A stretch of 64,000 nucleotides of DNA from Sinorhizobium sp. B11 (GCA_039725955.1 CP091034.1:806001-870000), one strand, 5' to 3'. Counted from the stretch's first letter, positions 35,661 through 44,064 are shown. Made by a program: numbers and translations. Notes: generated by a model from the letters alone, not told the origin.

Positions 35661-36414
35661 ATGAGCGAGCCCGTCATCATCGAGCGATACGCGGAAAACA
35701 GCGCTGTCCAGGTCATCCGCTTTAACCGGCCGGAGAAGAAGAACGCCTTCACCCGTGACATGTATCGCACGATGACGGATGCGCTGAATGCCGCAAACAG
35801 CGATGACGGCGTCAGGGTGACTGTGTTCTTCGGCACGGAAGGCTGTTTTCTCCGCCGGAAACGACATCGGCGATTTCCTCGCTGCAGCCATGGGCGGCAG
35901 CATGGGGCAGGATCTGATCGATTTCCTTTACGCACTCGCCAAAGCCGAAAAACCGCTCGTCTCGGGCGTCGATGGTCTTGCGATCGGTATCGGCACCACT
36001 CTCAACCTGCATTGCGACCTGACGATCGCTTCCGACCGCAGCCAGTTCCGCACGCCCTTCGTCGATCTGGCGCTCGTGCCGGAAGCGGGCTCCAGCCTGA
36101 TCGTTCCGCGCATCATGGGGCAGCAGCGCGCCTTTGCGATGCTCGCTGCCGGCGAGGCTTTCTCGGCGGAAGACGCCAGGCTGGCCGGTCTCATCTGGAA
36201 AGTGACGACCGCGGAACAGGTAGAACACCAGACGCTTTCTGCCGCCGCGAAGCTGGCCGCCAAGCCTCCGGAAGCGCTGAAGATTGCCCGCGATCTTATT
36301 CGTGGCCCGCGTGAGGAGATTATTGCGCGGATTGACGAAGAGGCCCGTCATTTCGCAGCGCGGTTGAAAACGGCTGAGGCCCGCGCGGCTTTCGAGGCTT
36401 TCATGCGTCGCTGA
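35661..36414 (+). pseudogene. Enoyl-CoA hydratase/isomerase family gene with frameshift
   Basis: The gene starts at ATG 35661 after GGAG and reads MSEPVIIERYAENSAVQVIRFNRPEKKNAFTRDM, the crotonase N-terminus, to EGC near 35845. A run of four T (35846-35849) then carries one extra base. In the next frame the sequence is FSAGNDIGDFL, the crotonase oxyanion-hole segment, continuing through GLAIGIGTTLNLHCDL and FVDLALVPEAGSSL to the stop at 36414. Removing one T gives 250 residues, normal for the family. As read, translation would end at 36314 in unrelated arginine-rich sequence. The enzyme would hydrate enoyl-CoA made by the upstream dehydrogenase. Homopolymer error or genuine mutation are both possible. 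Confidence 0.88.
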
Positions 36415-36568
36415 GCACCCCTAAAAATCAGCTAATATTATCAGTTGTCAATTTAAAGCATCCCTTAAGCATAGAATAATTATTGAATAGAGGACGGATC
36501 CCCCAACCGTCCGGGCGTGACGTGTTTCGTACGACCCTCTGTCCGAATTCACCCACGGCCATCGCCCG

Positions 36569-36605
36569 TTCGCAGCGCGCTTAACCCCCGCGCTGCGAAG
36601 CTTTT
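36569..36605 (+). terminator. Rho-independent terminator in the gap before arsR
   Basis: Eleven-base perfect arms (36569-36579 and 36589-36599) enclose a 9-base loop with GCTTTT after it. It lies 155 bp after the hydratase stop; the intervening 36415-36568 is AT-rich and shows no gene. Confidence 0.75.
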
Positions 36606-36645
36606 GGGCCGCCTGCATCCCGGCTGTACCTTTTCCAGGCTCAGA

Positions 36646-36669
36646 ATAGTTAGGCGTTTGCCAAACTAT
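36646..36669. promoter_or_regulatory. Upstream operator of the arsR-SRPBCC operon
   Basis: ATAGTTAGGC, spacer GTTT, GCCAAACTAT: 10-base arms with one mismatch. It sits just upstream of the -35 box at 36673. The left arm is identical to that of the second site at 36696; centres are exactly 50 bp apart. Confidence 0.65.
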
Positions 36670-36672
36670 TTA

Positions 36673-36700
36673 TTGACTCCGATCCTGCCGTGCCTATAGT
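36673..36700 (+). promoter_or_regulatory. Predicted promoter of arsR
   Basis: TTGACT (36673-36678), 16-base spacer and TATAGT (36695-36700) fit a housekeeping sigma promoter. A start point about 7 bp downstream would coincide with the ATG at 36708, implying a leaderless mRNA. Confidence 0.55.
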
Positions 36701-36719
36701 TAGGCGTATGCCTAACCAA
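36696..36719. promoter_or_regulatory. Operator overlapping the -10 box and start codon of arsR
   Basis: ATAGTTAGGC, spacer GTAT, then GCCTAAC (7 matching bases of the mirrored arm). It covers most of the -10 box and contains the ATG at 36708, so bound repressor would block transcription initiation directly. Confidence 0.65.
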
Positions 36720-37070
36720 TCGCATGCACTTGATTTGATGTTTCAGGCTCTGGCGGACCCGGCCCGGCGCAGCATGGTCGATCGGCTCTGCAAAGGGCCA
36801 GCCTCTGTGAAAGAACTGGCCGAACCGCTGCCCATGGCGCTGCCTTCCGTCCTCCAGCATCTGCAGATGCTGGAAGCGAGCGGCCTGGTGCGTTCGGAAA
36901 AGACCGGCCGTATTCGCACCTGCCGGATAGAGCCGCAGGCGCTGCGCTCCGCCGAAGACTGGATCAATGAGCGCCGCATCCTCTGGGAGCACCGTCTCGA
37001 CAGGCTCGGTGCCTATCTCGAAGCCAATCCGGATATGCCGGAGAACCCCGGAAAGACAGAAAAGGAGTAA
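36708..37070 (+). CDS. ArsR-family winged-helix regulator
   Basis: The 120-residue repressor-like protein begins MPNQSHALDLMFQALADPARRSM and continues with the HTH recognition region VKELAEPLPMALPSVLQHLQMLE and the wing SGLVRSEKTGRIRTCRIEPQ. No metal-binding ELCVCDL motif is present, so it is not an arsenic or cadmium sensor; it fits the subgroup always paired with an SRPBCC/AHSA1 protein. An in-frame GTG at 36690 is an alternative start, but the ATG at 36708 matches the promoter and operator geometry. The next gene starts 4 bp after its stop, so they form one operon that is probably autoregulated. Confidence 0.9.
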   Translation: MPNQSHALDLMFQALADPARRSMVDRLCKGPASVKELAEPLPMALPSVLQHLQMLEASGLVRSEKTGRIRTCRIEPQALRSAEDWINERRILWEHRLDRLGAYLEANPDMPENPGKTEKE

Positions 37071-37074
37071 GACC

Positions 37075-37548
37075 ATGCAGGAAGAGTACAGTACCCTCCA
37101 TTCCACCTTCTCCATCGAACGCACATACGATGTGCCGGCCCCGCGTGTCTTCGCCGCCTGGTCCGATCCGAAGGCGCGCCTGCAGTGGGAGGCGATCGGC
37201 GAGGACTTCACCACCACCTATACCGAGAATGATTTCCGCGTCGGCGGCCGCGATATCAGCCGGTTCAATTTCGGCAAGAGTGACGAATATGTCGCCGACG
37301 CGCGCTACGAGGATATCGTCCGGGATCGCCGTATCGTCTACGCCTATACGATGTCGCACAACGAGCGGCGCATCTCCTCGTCACTGACGACGATCAGCCT
37401 GACGCCAGTGCCGGAAGGCACGCATGTCTCGGTGACGGAACAGATCACGATCCTCGATGGCGGCGACAAGGTGGAATATCGCCAAGCCGGCATCGCCGGA
37501 CAGCTCGACCAGCTCGGCCGCTACCTCGCCGGCGAGAAGGTCGCCTGA
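37075..37548 (+). CDS. SRPBCC (AHSA1-like) domain protein
   Basis: The 157-residue protein has the START/Bet v1-like fold pattern: IERTYDVPAPRVFAAWSDPKARLQWE at the N-terminus, FRVGGRD in the middle, then a strand-rich part and the long C-terminal helix AGIAGQLDQLGRYLAGE. Such proteins bind hydrophobic ligands; the ligand is unknown. AAGGAG precedes the ATG. It is the second gene of the arsR operon and may sense or remove the compound that releases the repressor. It converges on rumA with only 4 bp between stops. Confidence 0.88.
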   Translation: MQEEYSTLHSTFSIERTYDVPAPRVFAAWSDPKARLQWEAIGEDFTTTYTENDFRVGGRDISRFNFGKSDEYVADARYEDIVRDRRIVYAYTMSHNERRISSSLTTISLTPVPEGTHVSVTEQITILDGGDKVEYRQAGIAGQLDQLGRYLAGEKVA

Positions 37549-37552
37549 CCGC

Positions 37553-38803
37553 TTACTTTTCCAGCGTTGCCACCACCTCGACATGCGAGGTCCAGAGGAA
37601 CTGGTCGATGGGCGTTACCGAGGTAATCCGGTAGCCGCCCTCGACGAGGATAGCGAGGTCGCGGGCAAGTGTGAGCGGATTGCAGCTGACGGCGACGATC
37701 TTCTTCACCGTCGAGCGGGCCAGTTCCTTGCACTGGAATTCGGCCCCCGCACGCGGCGGGTCGAAGACAACGGCGTCGTAGACCTTGAGCTCCGATGTCA
37801 TCAACGGCCGGCGGAAGAGATCACGCTTCTCCACGGTGACAGGCTTCAGGCCCTGCGTATTACGCGCTGCGTGGTCGAGTGCGGCGATCGCCTTGGCGTC
37901 TCCTTCGACGGCATGCACGCGTCCGAGGCGGGCAAGCTGCAGCGAAAAGGTACCGGCGCCGGCAAAGAGATCCGCTATTCGCTTGGCTTTGCCGACATGG
38001 GCAAGCACGAGCTTCGCCATCGCTTCTTCGGCAGGCTTCGTCGCCTGCGTGAAACCGCCGGCCGGGGGCGAGACCTGCACGCCACCGAATTCGACGATCG
38101 GCTTGGATGGCTCGATGAGAATTTCGCCGTCGAGCGAAACGCGGGCGATGCCGCGAAGGCCGAGCACGACTTCGATCGCCTTGCGACGCTGTTGGTCGGA
38201 AAGCTTCTTCACGCCTTCGACCGCAAGATCGAGGCCGGAGAGCGTTTCCAGAACCGCGATGCGGAAGGCCTCTGCATTGGTCGCGATCGCCGCTCCGACT
38301 GCCCTGATCGCCGGCAGCCGGGAGATGATCCCGGCCGACGAGATGGGACATTCCTCGATGGCGACGATATGATGGCTTTCGGCCTGGTTGAAGCCGATGA
38401 GCATGTCCTTTTCGGTCTTGCGCGCCGCAAACACCACTCGCCGTCGCTCGCCGGGATGGGCGGCGACGATTTCGCCGACCTCGGGCGTCAGCCCCTTGGA
38501 CTTCAGCGCGTCGACAACAAGCTGCCGCTTGAAGGCGCGGTAAGGCGCATCGGCCATATGCTGGAGCGTGCAACCGCCGCAGGTGCCGTTGATACCGTCA
38601 GGCCCGAAATGCCGGCAAGGCGGCTCCCGCCTGTCGGCGGAGGCCGACGCGATCGACATGACGGTGCCCTGGTTCTTGACGCGGGCGATCGCCACCGTCT
38701 CTCCGGGCAGTGTGAAGGGAACGTAGACAGGCCCGTCCTGGCTGGCGGCAATGCCGTCGCCCTGTGCTCCGAGCCTGTCGATGGTGATGGTTTCCGTGCT
38801 CAC
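37553..38803 (-). CDS. RumA/TrmA-family RNA (uracil-5-)-methyltransferase
   Basis: The 416-residue SAM-dependent enzyme methylates uracil C5 in rRNA (RlmD/RlmC type) or tRNA. It has a TRAM-like N-terminal domain, iron-sulphur cysteines Cys63, Cys75, Cys78 (TCGGCTLQH) and Cys152, a SAM-binding region DLFAGAGTFSLQLAR, the DPPRAGAE motif and the nucleophile motif VSCNPLTLARD. The intact cysteine set favours RlmD-like chemistry over TrmA, which lacks the cluster; the exact uridine cannot be told. It overlaps the tlyA stop by 4 bp, so the two RNA methyltransferases are co-transcribed. Confidence 0.9.
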   Translation of the reverse strand: MSTETITIDRLGAQGDGIAASQDGPVYVPFTLPGETVAIARVKNQGTVMSIASASADRREPPCRHFGPDGINGTCGGCTLQHMADAPYRAFKRQLVVDALKSKGLTPEVGEIVAAHPGERRRVVFAARKTEKDMLIGFNQAESHHIVAIEECPISSAGIISRLPAIRAVGAAIATNAEAFRIAVLETLSGLDLAVEGVKKLSDQQRRKAIEVVLGLRGIARVSLDGEILIEPSKPIVEFGGVQVSPPAGGFTQATKPAEEAMAKLVLAHVGKAKRIADLFAGAGTFSLQLARLGRVHAVEGDAKAIAALDHAARNTQGLKPVTVEKRDLFRRPLMTSELKVYDAVVFDPPRAGAEFQCKELARSTVKKIVAVSCNPLTLARDLAILVEGGYRITSVTPIDQFLWTSHVEVVATLEK

Positions 38804-39546
38804 GCTTTCGTCCCTGCCAGTAGAAATTCCTGATTGCCGTCTCCGCCTGAAATCGGCGAGGGGATGAGCCCTAAACTCTTCCAGCCCATATCTTCAGTAA
38901 ACCAGCGCTCCAGTTCTGCCGCCACGTCGGGGCCGGAGGCCGGATCCTTGAGCAGCCCGCCCTTTCCGATCGCCTCGCGCCCCGCCTCGAATTGCGGCTT
39001 GACGAGGATCGCGGCGATCGCATTCGTTTCGGCAATATCGAGTGCGGGAGCAAGCGCCAGCTTCAGCGAGATGAACGAGACGTCGGAGACGACGAAGTCC
39101 ACCGCATGGTCGATGTCCTCAGCCGTCAGGTTGCGGGCATTGAGCCCCTCGATATTGGTCACGCGCGTATCGGTTGATATTCTCGGATGCATCTGCCCGT
39201 GGCCGACATCGATGGCCGTGACATGCACAGCCCCCCTTTCGAGCAGCACTTCCGTGAAGCCGCCGGTCGAAGCGCCGACATCGAGACAGTGCCGTCCTGC
39301 CGGATCGAGCCCGAAATGGTCGAGCGCCGCAACGAGCTTCAATGCTGCACGCGAAACATAATCCTGCGCGGGGTCGTCGATCTCGATTGCCGCGTCAAGC
39401 CCGAAGATGGCGCCGGCCTTCGTCACCACCTTGCCGGCGACCTTGACGGTGCCTCGCGACACGGCGTCCCGTGCCCGTGAACGGCTCGCAAAAAGGCCGA
39501 GGGTGACGAGAAGCTGGTCGAGGCGTTGGCTGTTCTGATCGGACAT
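38800..39546 (-). CDS. tlyA: TlyA-type rRNA 2'-O-methyltransferase/hemolysin-like protein
   Basis: The protein has 248 residues from ATG 39546; the longer frame to 39648 adds unlikely residues. An N-terminal S4 RNA-binding domain (about 8-65, LDQLLVTLGLFASRSRARDAV) is followed by an FtsJ-like methyltransferase domain with CLDVGASTGGFTEVLLERGA and KPQFEAGRE. TlyA methylates ribose 2'-O positions in 16S and 23S rRNA in mycobacteria; the hemolysin label is historical. It precedes rumA with a 4 bp overlap. In many alphaproteobacteria tlyA lies near dxs and xseB, which are 4.5-8 kb away here. Confidence 0.9.
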   Translation of the reverse strand: MSDQNSQRLDQLLVTLGLFASRSRARDAVSRGTVKVAGKVVTKAGAIFGLDAAIEIDDPAQDYVSRAALKLVAALDHFGLDPAGRHCLDVGASTGGFTEVLLERGAVHVTAIDVGHGQMHPRISTDTRVTNIEGLNARNLTAEDIDHAVDFVVSDVSFISLKLALAPALDIAETNAIAAILVKPQFEAGREAIGKGGLLKDPASGPDVAAELERWFTEDMGWKSLGLIPSPISGGDGNQEFLLAGTKA

Positions 39547-39856
39547 TGGCTGTGAATGACCGGCAAAGCCTCGGGTTGCAAGCATTTTGTTGATATTGCC
39601 GATACGCGGGCACGGTCTCACATCATCGTCTGGAATAATTCGAAGCAACTTGTGCTGCGATGCACAAATTTAAACAATTTTAAATCCCACCCGCCTAGGT
39701 TCACCTTGATTGTAGCGGTTCGCCTTTGAATCGCTTGGTGCCATGAAGGCTCCCGCGTCCTCCCCGCCGATCATGTTCCTCATCAAGAAGTCTTGTGGCT
39801 GCGCATTTGCGTAGTCGCCCCTTGTCGCGCCTGATGTCGCCAGGAGAAATTGACCG

Positions 39857-41800
39857 ATGTTCGCCCGAAACATATCCTTGAATGGTAAGCTTGCGGCCAC
39901 TTTCGCAGCACTCATCCTTATTTTCGTTTCCGTTTCCGCTTTCGTCTATTCCAAGGCAACGACATCGGCGAGCGCTTCCGCCGAACAGGAAAAGTCCGAG
40001 CTTCTCGTCAACCAGATCGATGACGCGCTTCAGGCCATGCTGGAGCAGGCCGTCAACCTGCGCGGCTTCATCCTCTTCCGCAGCGACAGCACCTATGGCG
40101 ATATTTTTGCCAACCGCGAGCGTATGCTGAAGGCGATTGCCGCTGCCAAGCAGACCGCCGCTTCCCAGCCCGAACTGCTGTCGATGATCGACGACATGCA
40201 GAAGGCTGCCGACCTTTATTTCCATGAGCTTGCCGAGCCGCAGGCCAAGGCCCGCAAGGAAACCGAGACCCCGATCGCAGACGTCGTCAAGATCGGTGTC
40301 AACGCCACCAAGGGCCAGCTTGACGGCTTCCGCGCCGCTTCCGCCAAGATCAAGTCGCTTGCTCGTGACAAGTCGACGGCTCTCGCTGCCGCGCAAGCGG
40401 ATGCCAACAGCGACCTCAAGACCACGCTTCTGGTCGGTGGCGTTGCCGCTGCCCTTGCCGCTGCTGCTCTTGCCTGGGCCTTGTCGCGAACCATCGTCCG
40501 CCCGATCGTCGGCATGACCGCTGCCATGGACCGTCTCGCCGGCGGCGACCACAATATCGAGGTTCCGGCAACCGGCCGTCAGGACGAAGTCGGCCGCATG
40601 GCCCAGTCCGTGCTGGTCTTCAAGGATGCCGCGATCGAAAAACAGCAGCTTGCCGGCGAAACCGACCGCATGCGCGGAGAAGCCGAGCGTCAGCGCCAGG
40701 CCAGCGACGAGCAGAAGGCCCGTGAAGAGGGCGAGATCCGCTTCGCCGTCGAAGCTCTGGCCGGCGGTCTTGCTGGCCTTGCCGTTGGCGATGTAGCAGC
40801 CCGCATCCACACGCCATTCGCACCGCAGTATGATAGCCTGCGCAATGATTTCAACAACGCCGTCGAAAAGCTGCAGGCTGCCTTGCAGTCCGTTGGCCGC
40901 AACGCTTCGGCGATCAATGCCGGCGCCGGTGAAATCCGCTCCGCCGCAGATGATCTCGCTCACCGCACCGAGCAGCAGGCCGCGGCCGTCGAAGAGACCG
41001 CAGCTGCTCTCGAAGAAGTCACGACCACGGTCCGTGACTCCGCCAAGCGCGCCGAGGACGTCGGCAATCTTGTCGAGCGCACCCGCCTCGGCGCGGAAAA
41101 GTCGGGCGAAGTCGTCCGCAAGGCCGTTTCGGCCATGCAGCAGATCGAAAAGTCCTCGGGCGAAATCTCCAACATCATCGGCGTCATCGACGACATTGCC
41201 TTCCAGACCAACCTTCTGGCTCTGAACGCCGGCGTCGAAGCGGCCCGCGCCGGTGAAGCCGGCAAGGGCTTTGCCGTCGTCGCCCAGGAAGTCCGCGAAT
41301 TGGCCCAGCGCTCGGCAAACGCCGCCAAGGAAATCAAGGCGCTGATCAACACGTCAAGCGAACAGGTCAATTCCGGCGTCGGCCTCGTCGGCGAAACCGG
41401 CAAGGCGCTGGAAGCGATTGTCGCCGAGGTGCAGGAAATCAACCGTCATGTTGGCGCGATCGTCACGGCCACCCGCGAACAGTCGATCGGCCTGCAGGAG
41501 ATCAATACCGCCGTCAACAACATGGACCAGGGCACCCAGCAGAACGCCGCCATGGTCGAAGAACAGACGGCGGCAAGCCACGCGCTTGCCCAGGAAGCCT
41601 CCGCCCTCGACGATCTGTTGCGCCAGTTCAAGCTCGGCGCGCAGGCTGCCGCTCCGGCTCAGCGGACGGTTGCCGCAACCGCCACGTCCCGCCCGGTCGC
41701 CTCTCCGGCCCGCGCGCTTGCCAGCAAGGTCACCAAGGCCTTCGGCGGCAAGCAGGCGACGGCTGCCGCCGTCGTCCAGGAAGACTGGACCGAGTTCTGA
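39857..41800 (+). CDS. Methyl-accepting chemotaxis protein with CheR tether
   Basis: This 647-residue chemoreceptor has a membrane helix at about 12-31, a periplasmic four-helix-bundle-like domain (32-188), a second helix near 190-212, HAMP to about 265, a coiled region, and a signalling domain with the tip [23 protein letters not shown]. The C-terminus has an Ala/Pro linker and ends EDWTEF, matching the W-x-x-F pentapeptide that tethers CheR and CheB; the two tandem receptors at 7.7-11.7 kb lack it. ATG follows CAGGAGAAA. The 310 bp gap before it (39547-39856) holds its promoter and no convincing gene. The ligand is unknown. Confidence 0.93.
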   Translation: MFARNISLNGKLAATFAALILIFVSVSAFVYSKATTSASASAEQEKSELLVNQIDDALQAMLEQAVNLRGFILFRSDSTYGDIFANRERMLKAIAAAKQTAASQPELLSMIDDMQKAADLYFHELAEPQAKARKETETPIADVVKIGVNATKGQLDGFRAASAKIKSLARDKSTALAAAQADANSDLKTTLLVGGVAAALAAAALAWALSRTIVRPIVGMTAAMDRLAGGDHNIEVPATGRQDEVGRMAQSVLVFKDAAIEKQQLAGETDRMRGEAERQRQASDEQKAREEGEIRFAVEALAGGLAGLAVGDVAARIHTPFAPQYDSLRNDFNNAVEKLQAALQSVGRNASAINAGAGEIRSAADDLAHRTEQQAAAVEETAAALEEVTTTVRDSAKRAEDVGNLVERTRLGAEKSGEVVRKAVSAMQQIEKSSGEISNIIGVIDDIAFQTNLLALNAGVEAARAGEAGKGFAVVAQEVRELAQRSANAAKEIKALINTSSEQVNSGVGLVGETGKALEAIVAEVQEINRHVGAIVTATREQSIGLQEINTAVNNMDQGTQQNAAMVEEQTAASHALAQEASALDDLLRQFKLGAQAAAPAQRTVAATATSRPVASPARALASKVTKAFGGKQATAAAVVQEDWTEF

Positions 41801-41822
41801 GAGCGACCTCTTCGGAAACGAA

Positions 41823-41855
41823 AAAGGGCGGCATTCAGTGCCGCCCTTTCCTTTT
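41823..41855 (+). terminator. Rho-independent terminator after the chemoreceptor
   Basis: Eleven-base perfect arms (41823-41833 and 41839-41849) enclose loop TTCAG and are followed by CCTTTTGCTTT, 22 bp after the stop. Confidence 0.88.
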
Positions 41856-41875
41856 GCTTTATCTTTTTTATTTTC

Positions 41876-41926
41876 ACGCAATTCCGGACGCAAAACCGCT
41901 GCACACTTTTGCTGGAATTGCTTTAG
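41876..41926. repeat. RIME-like palindromic intergenic repeat, copy C
   Basis: Outer arms GCAATTCC (41878-41885) and GGAATTGC (41914-41921) enclose the inverted core GCAAAACCGCTGCACA, the complement of the AGCGGTTTTGC core in copies A and B. It overlaps the stop codon of the araC-family gene. Confidence 0.75.
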
Positions 41927-42843
41927 CCGGCGGAAGCGCGCATCCGCTCGATATCGCGCCGCGGCGGAACATTGTGGATGCGCACATAGTCCCGGCTGAA
42001 CTGCGAAGGGCTGTCATAGCCGACACGGAAACCTGCCTCGGCCGCAGTCAACCCTTCTGTCACCATCAGTCGCCGCGCCTCCTGCAGGCGAAGCTGGGTG
42101 CGGAATTGCAGCGGGCTCATCGCCATGACAGTCTTGAAGTGTTCGTAGAAGGATGAGGCGCTCATGCCGGCGACCGAAGCCAGATGTTCGATGGCGAAAG
42201 GCTCGCTGAAATTCTTCCGCACGAAGTCGATCGCCCGACCGATCTGGTTGAGTCGGCTCTCGCCATTGGCGATCTGCCGCAGAAGCGCGCCCTGCGGTCC
42301 GCGGATGAGCCGGTAGAGGATTTCCTTTTCGATCAACGGCGCCAGAACCTCTGCATCATCGGGCGTGTCGAGCAGGCGTAGCAGCCGCACGGCTGCGTCG
42401 ATGAGCTCAGGCGTCGTGGCGCTGACACCGGCGGCAGGGCTCTCCGATAAACGTCCCTGGACGGCAGGCAGCATCTCGGTAAGCAGGCCGCGATCGAGCT
42501 GCAGCCGCAAACACAGATAGGGCCGGTTGGCGCTTGCCTCGACGACGGCGCCGATCACAGGCAGATCGACGCCGACGACGAGATAGTGCGCCGCATCATA
42601 GACATGCGCGACATCGCCGATCACGGCACGCTTGCGCCCCTGGGCCACGATGCACAGGGAGGGTTCATAGAGTGTGTGGATCGGCTCCGTGCGAGCAGAG
42701 GATCGTATGATGCCGACCCTGGGCAGCATCGTGTCGAAGTTGCCATCTGCCGCGGTGTGGCGATCAATCAGGTCTGCAAGTTCGGCGATTTTTTCCATGA
42801 AGGCAGGATGAACCGCGCTGCGTCGAATGCCAAGTGCTTTCAA
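41923..42843 (-). CDS. AraC-family transcriptional regulator
   Basis: The 306-residue protein has an AraC_N ligand domain (about residues 38-190, with EPSLCIVAQGRK and YLVVGVDLPV) and a C-terminal pair of helix-turn-helix motifs (about 205-300, with FAIEHLASVAGMSASSFYEHFK and GFRVGYDSPSQFSRDYVR). ATG 42843 gives the full length; Met16 (42798) is an alternative. It diverges from an SDR gene across 128 bp. AraC_N regulators are typically found beside an SDR or aldo-keto reductase gene that they activate, which is likely here. Confidence 0.9.
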   Translation of the reverse strand: MKALGIRRSAVHPAFMEKIAELADLIDRHTAADGNFDTMLPRVGIIRSSARTEPIHTLYEPSLCIVAQGRKRAVIGDVAHVYDAAHYLVVGVDLPVIGAVVEASANRPYLCLRLQLDRGLLTEMLPAVQGRLSESPAAGVSATTPELIDAAVRLLRLLDTPDDAEVLAPLIEKEILYRLIRGPQGALLRQIANGESRLNQIGRAIDFVRKNFSEPFAIEHLASVAGMSASSFYEHFKTVMAMSPLQFRTQLRLQEARRLMVTEGLTAAEAGFRVGYDSPSQFSRDYVRIHNVPPRRDIERMRASAG

Positions 42844-42971
42844 TCGCTTTCGGAAGATCGTGCAAGAAATCCGGAAAAGTTTGCTACCGGCTGGCGCCCG
42901 GCAAGCCCAATCTCATGCGTATGGACCAGCGGCATCCGGCTGCGGTCCCGATTGAAGCATGAGGAAAGAAC

Positions 42972-43709
42972 ATGACTGGTATCAAAGGCAAGACAGTTCT
43001 GATTACTGGCGCCAGCAGCGGCATCGGCGCCGGCACCGCACGCGAACTGGGCGCGGCTGGCGCAAAGCTCATGATCGGCGCGCGCCGCACCAACCGGCTC
43101 GAGGAACTGGCAAAGGAAATCCGCAGTAGCGGCGGCACGGTGGAATTCCGTGCGCTCGACGTTACCGACCGGGCCGATGTCGAGGCCTTCGCCAGGGTAA
43201 CGGTGGATGCCTTCGGCAGCATCGACGTGCTCATCAACAATGCCGGCGTGATGCCGCTCTCTCTGATGTCCTCGCTCAAGGTCGAGGAATGGGATCGCAT
43301 GGTCGACGTCAACATCAAGGGTGTTCTCTATGGCATCGCCGCCGTGCTGCCGATCATGAACGCGCAGGAGCGTGGGCAGATCATCAACATCTCCTCGATC
43401 GGAGGTCTGTCGGTCGTGCCGACCGCGGCGGTCTATTGCGCGACGAAATATGCGGTGCGGGCGATTTCCGATGGGCTTCGCCAGGAAAACAAGAAGCTGC
43501 GCGTAACCTGCATCTATCCGGGCGTCGTCGAATCCGAGCTGGCGGAGACGATCACCGAACCCTTCTCGGCCGAGGCGATGGTCTCCTTCCGCGAGATCGC
43601 CCTGAAGCCTGACGCTATCGCGCGGGCAATCCGCTTCGCCATCGAGCAGCCCGAGGATGTCGATATCAACGACATTACCGTCCGCCCGACGGCCAGTATG
43701 GGCATGTGA
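42972..43709 (+). CDS. Short-chain dehydrogenase/reductase (classical SDR)
   Basis: The 245-residue oxidoreductase has the NAD(P) motif TGASSGIG (residues 13-20), NNAG (89-92), catalytic Ser142, Tyr155 and Lys159 (YCATK). Arginines after the second strand (GARRTNR) suggest NADP preference. The substrate is unknown. It is the first gene of a two-gene unit with the Atu4866-like gene, whose likely start is 2 bp after this stop, and diverges from an AraC_N regulator. Confidence 0.92.
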   Translation: MTGIKGKTVLITGASSGIGAGTARELGAAGAKLMIGARRTNRLEELAKEIRSSGGTVEFRALDVTDRADVEAFARVTVDAFGSIDVLINNAGVMPLSLMSSLKVEEWDRMVDVNIKGVLYGIAAVLPIMNAQERGQIINISSIGGLSVVPTAAVYCATKYAVRAISDGLRQENKKLRVTCIYPGVVESELAETITEPFSAEAMVSFREIALKPDAIARAIRFAIEQPEDVDINDITVRPTASMGM

Positions 43710-43711
43710 CC

Positions 43712-44041
43712 ATGCGGATCCGCGAGGCTATTGTCGGGGCGGCTCTTTCGTTTGCCGCTCCATCTCCGGTCTTCTCAGAGGAAAGCAAAGTGCAGAACCA
43801 TCCCTATCTCGGCATGTGGATTACTGGTGACGGCCATATCCGCCAGGAATTGCTGCCGAACGGCCGTTATGACGAGGCGCGCGGTACGCGAACGAGCGCC
43901 TATCGGGGCCGCTATGAGGTGACCGGCGATCATATCGAATATTGGGACGATACCGGTTTTACCGCCGATGGCGATTTCATCGACGGCGTGCTGCATCACG
44001 GCGGAATGATCTTCTACCGTGATGGCAAAAAGCAGGAATAA
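43712..44041 (+). CDS. Atu4866-domain protein
   Basis: The protein has 109 residues from ATG 43712, 2 bp after the SDR stop; a GTG at 43706 overlapping the stop is an alternative. A possible signal sequence (1-20) is followed by a compact beta-rich domain: NHPYLGMWITGDGHIRQELLPNGRYDEARG, RYEVTGDHIEYWDDTGFTADG and LHHGGMIFY. This matches the small beta-barrel family named after Agrobacterium Atu4866, of known fold but unknown function. Coupling with an SDR and AraC regulator suggests an accessory role such as ligand binding. Confidence 0.85.
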   Translation: MRIREAIVGAALSFAAPSPVFSEESKVQNHPYLGMWITGDGHIRQELLPNGRYDEARGTRTSAYRGRYEVTGDHIEYWDDTGFTADGDFIDGVLHHGGMIFYRDGKKQE

Positions 44042-44064
44042 ACGAAGCGCGTCGGCGTGCTGCC

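Noticed and set aside
36708..37070. Arsenic-responsive ArsR
   Set aside because: The Cys-based metal site in the recognition helix is missing, and the partner gene is an SRPBCC protein, not an arsenate reductase or efflux pump.
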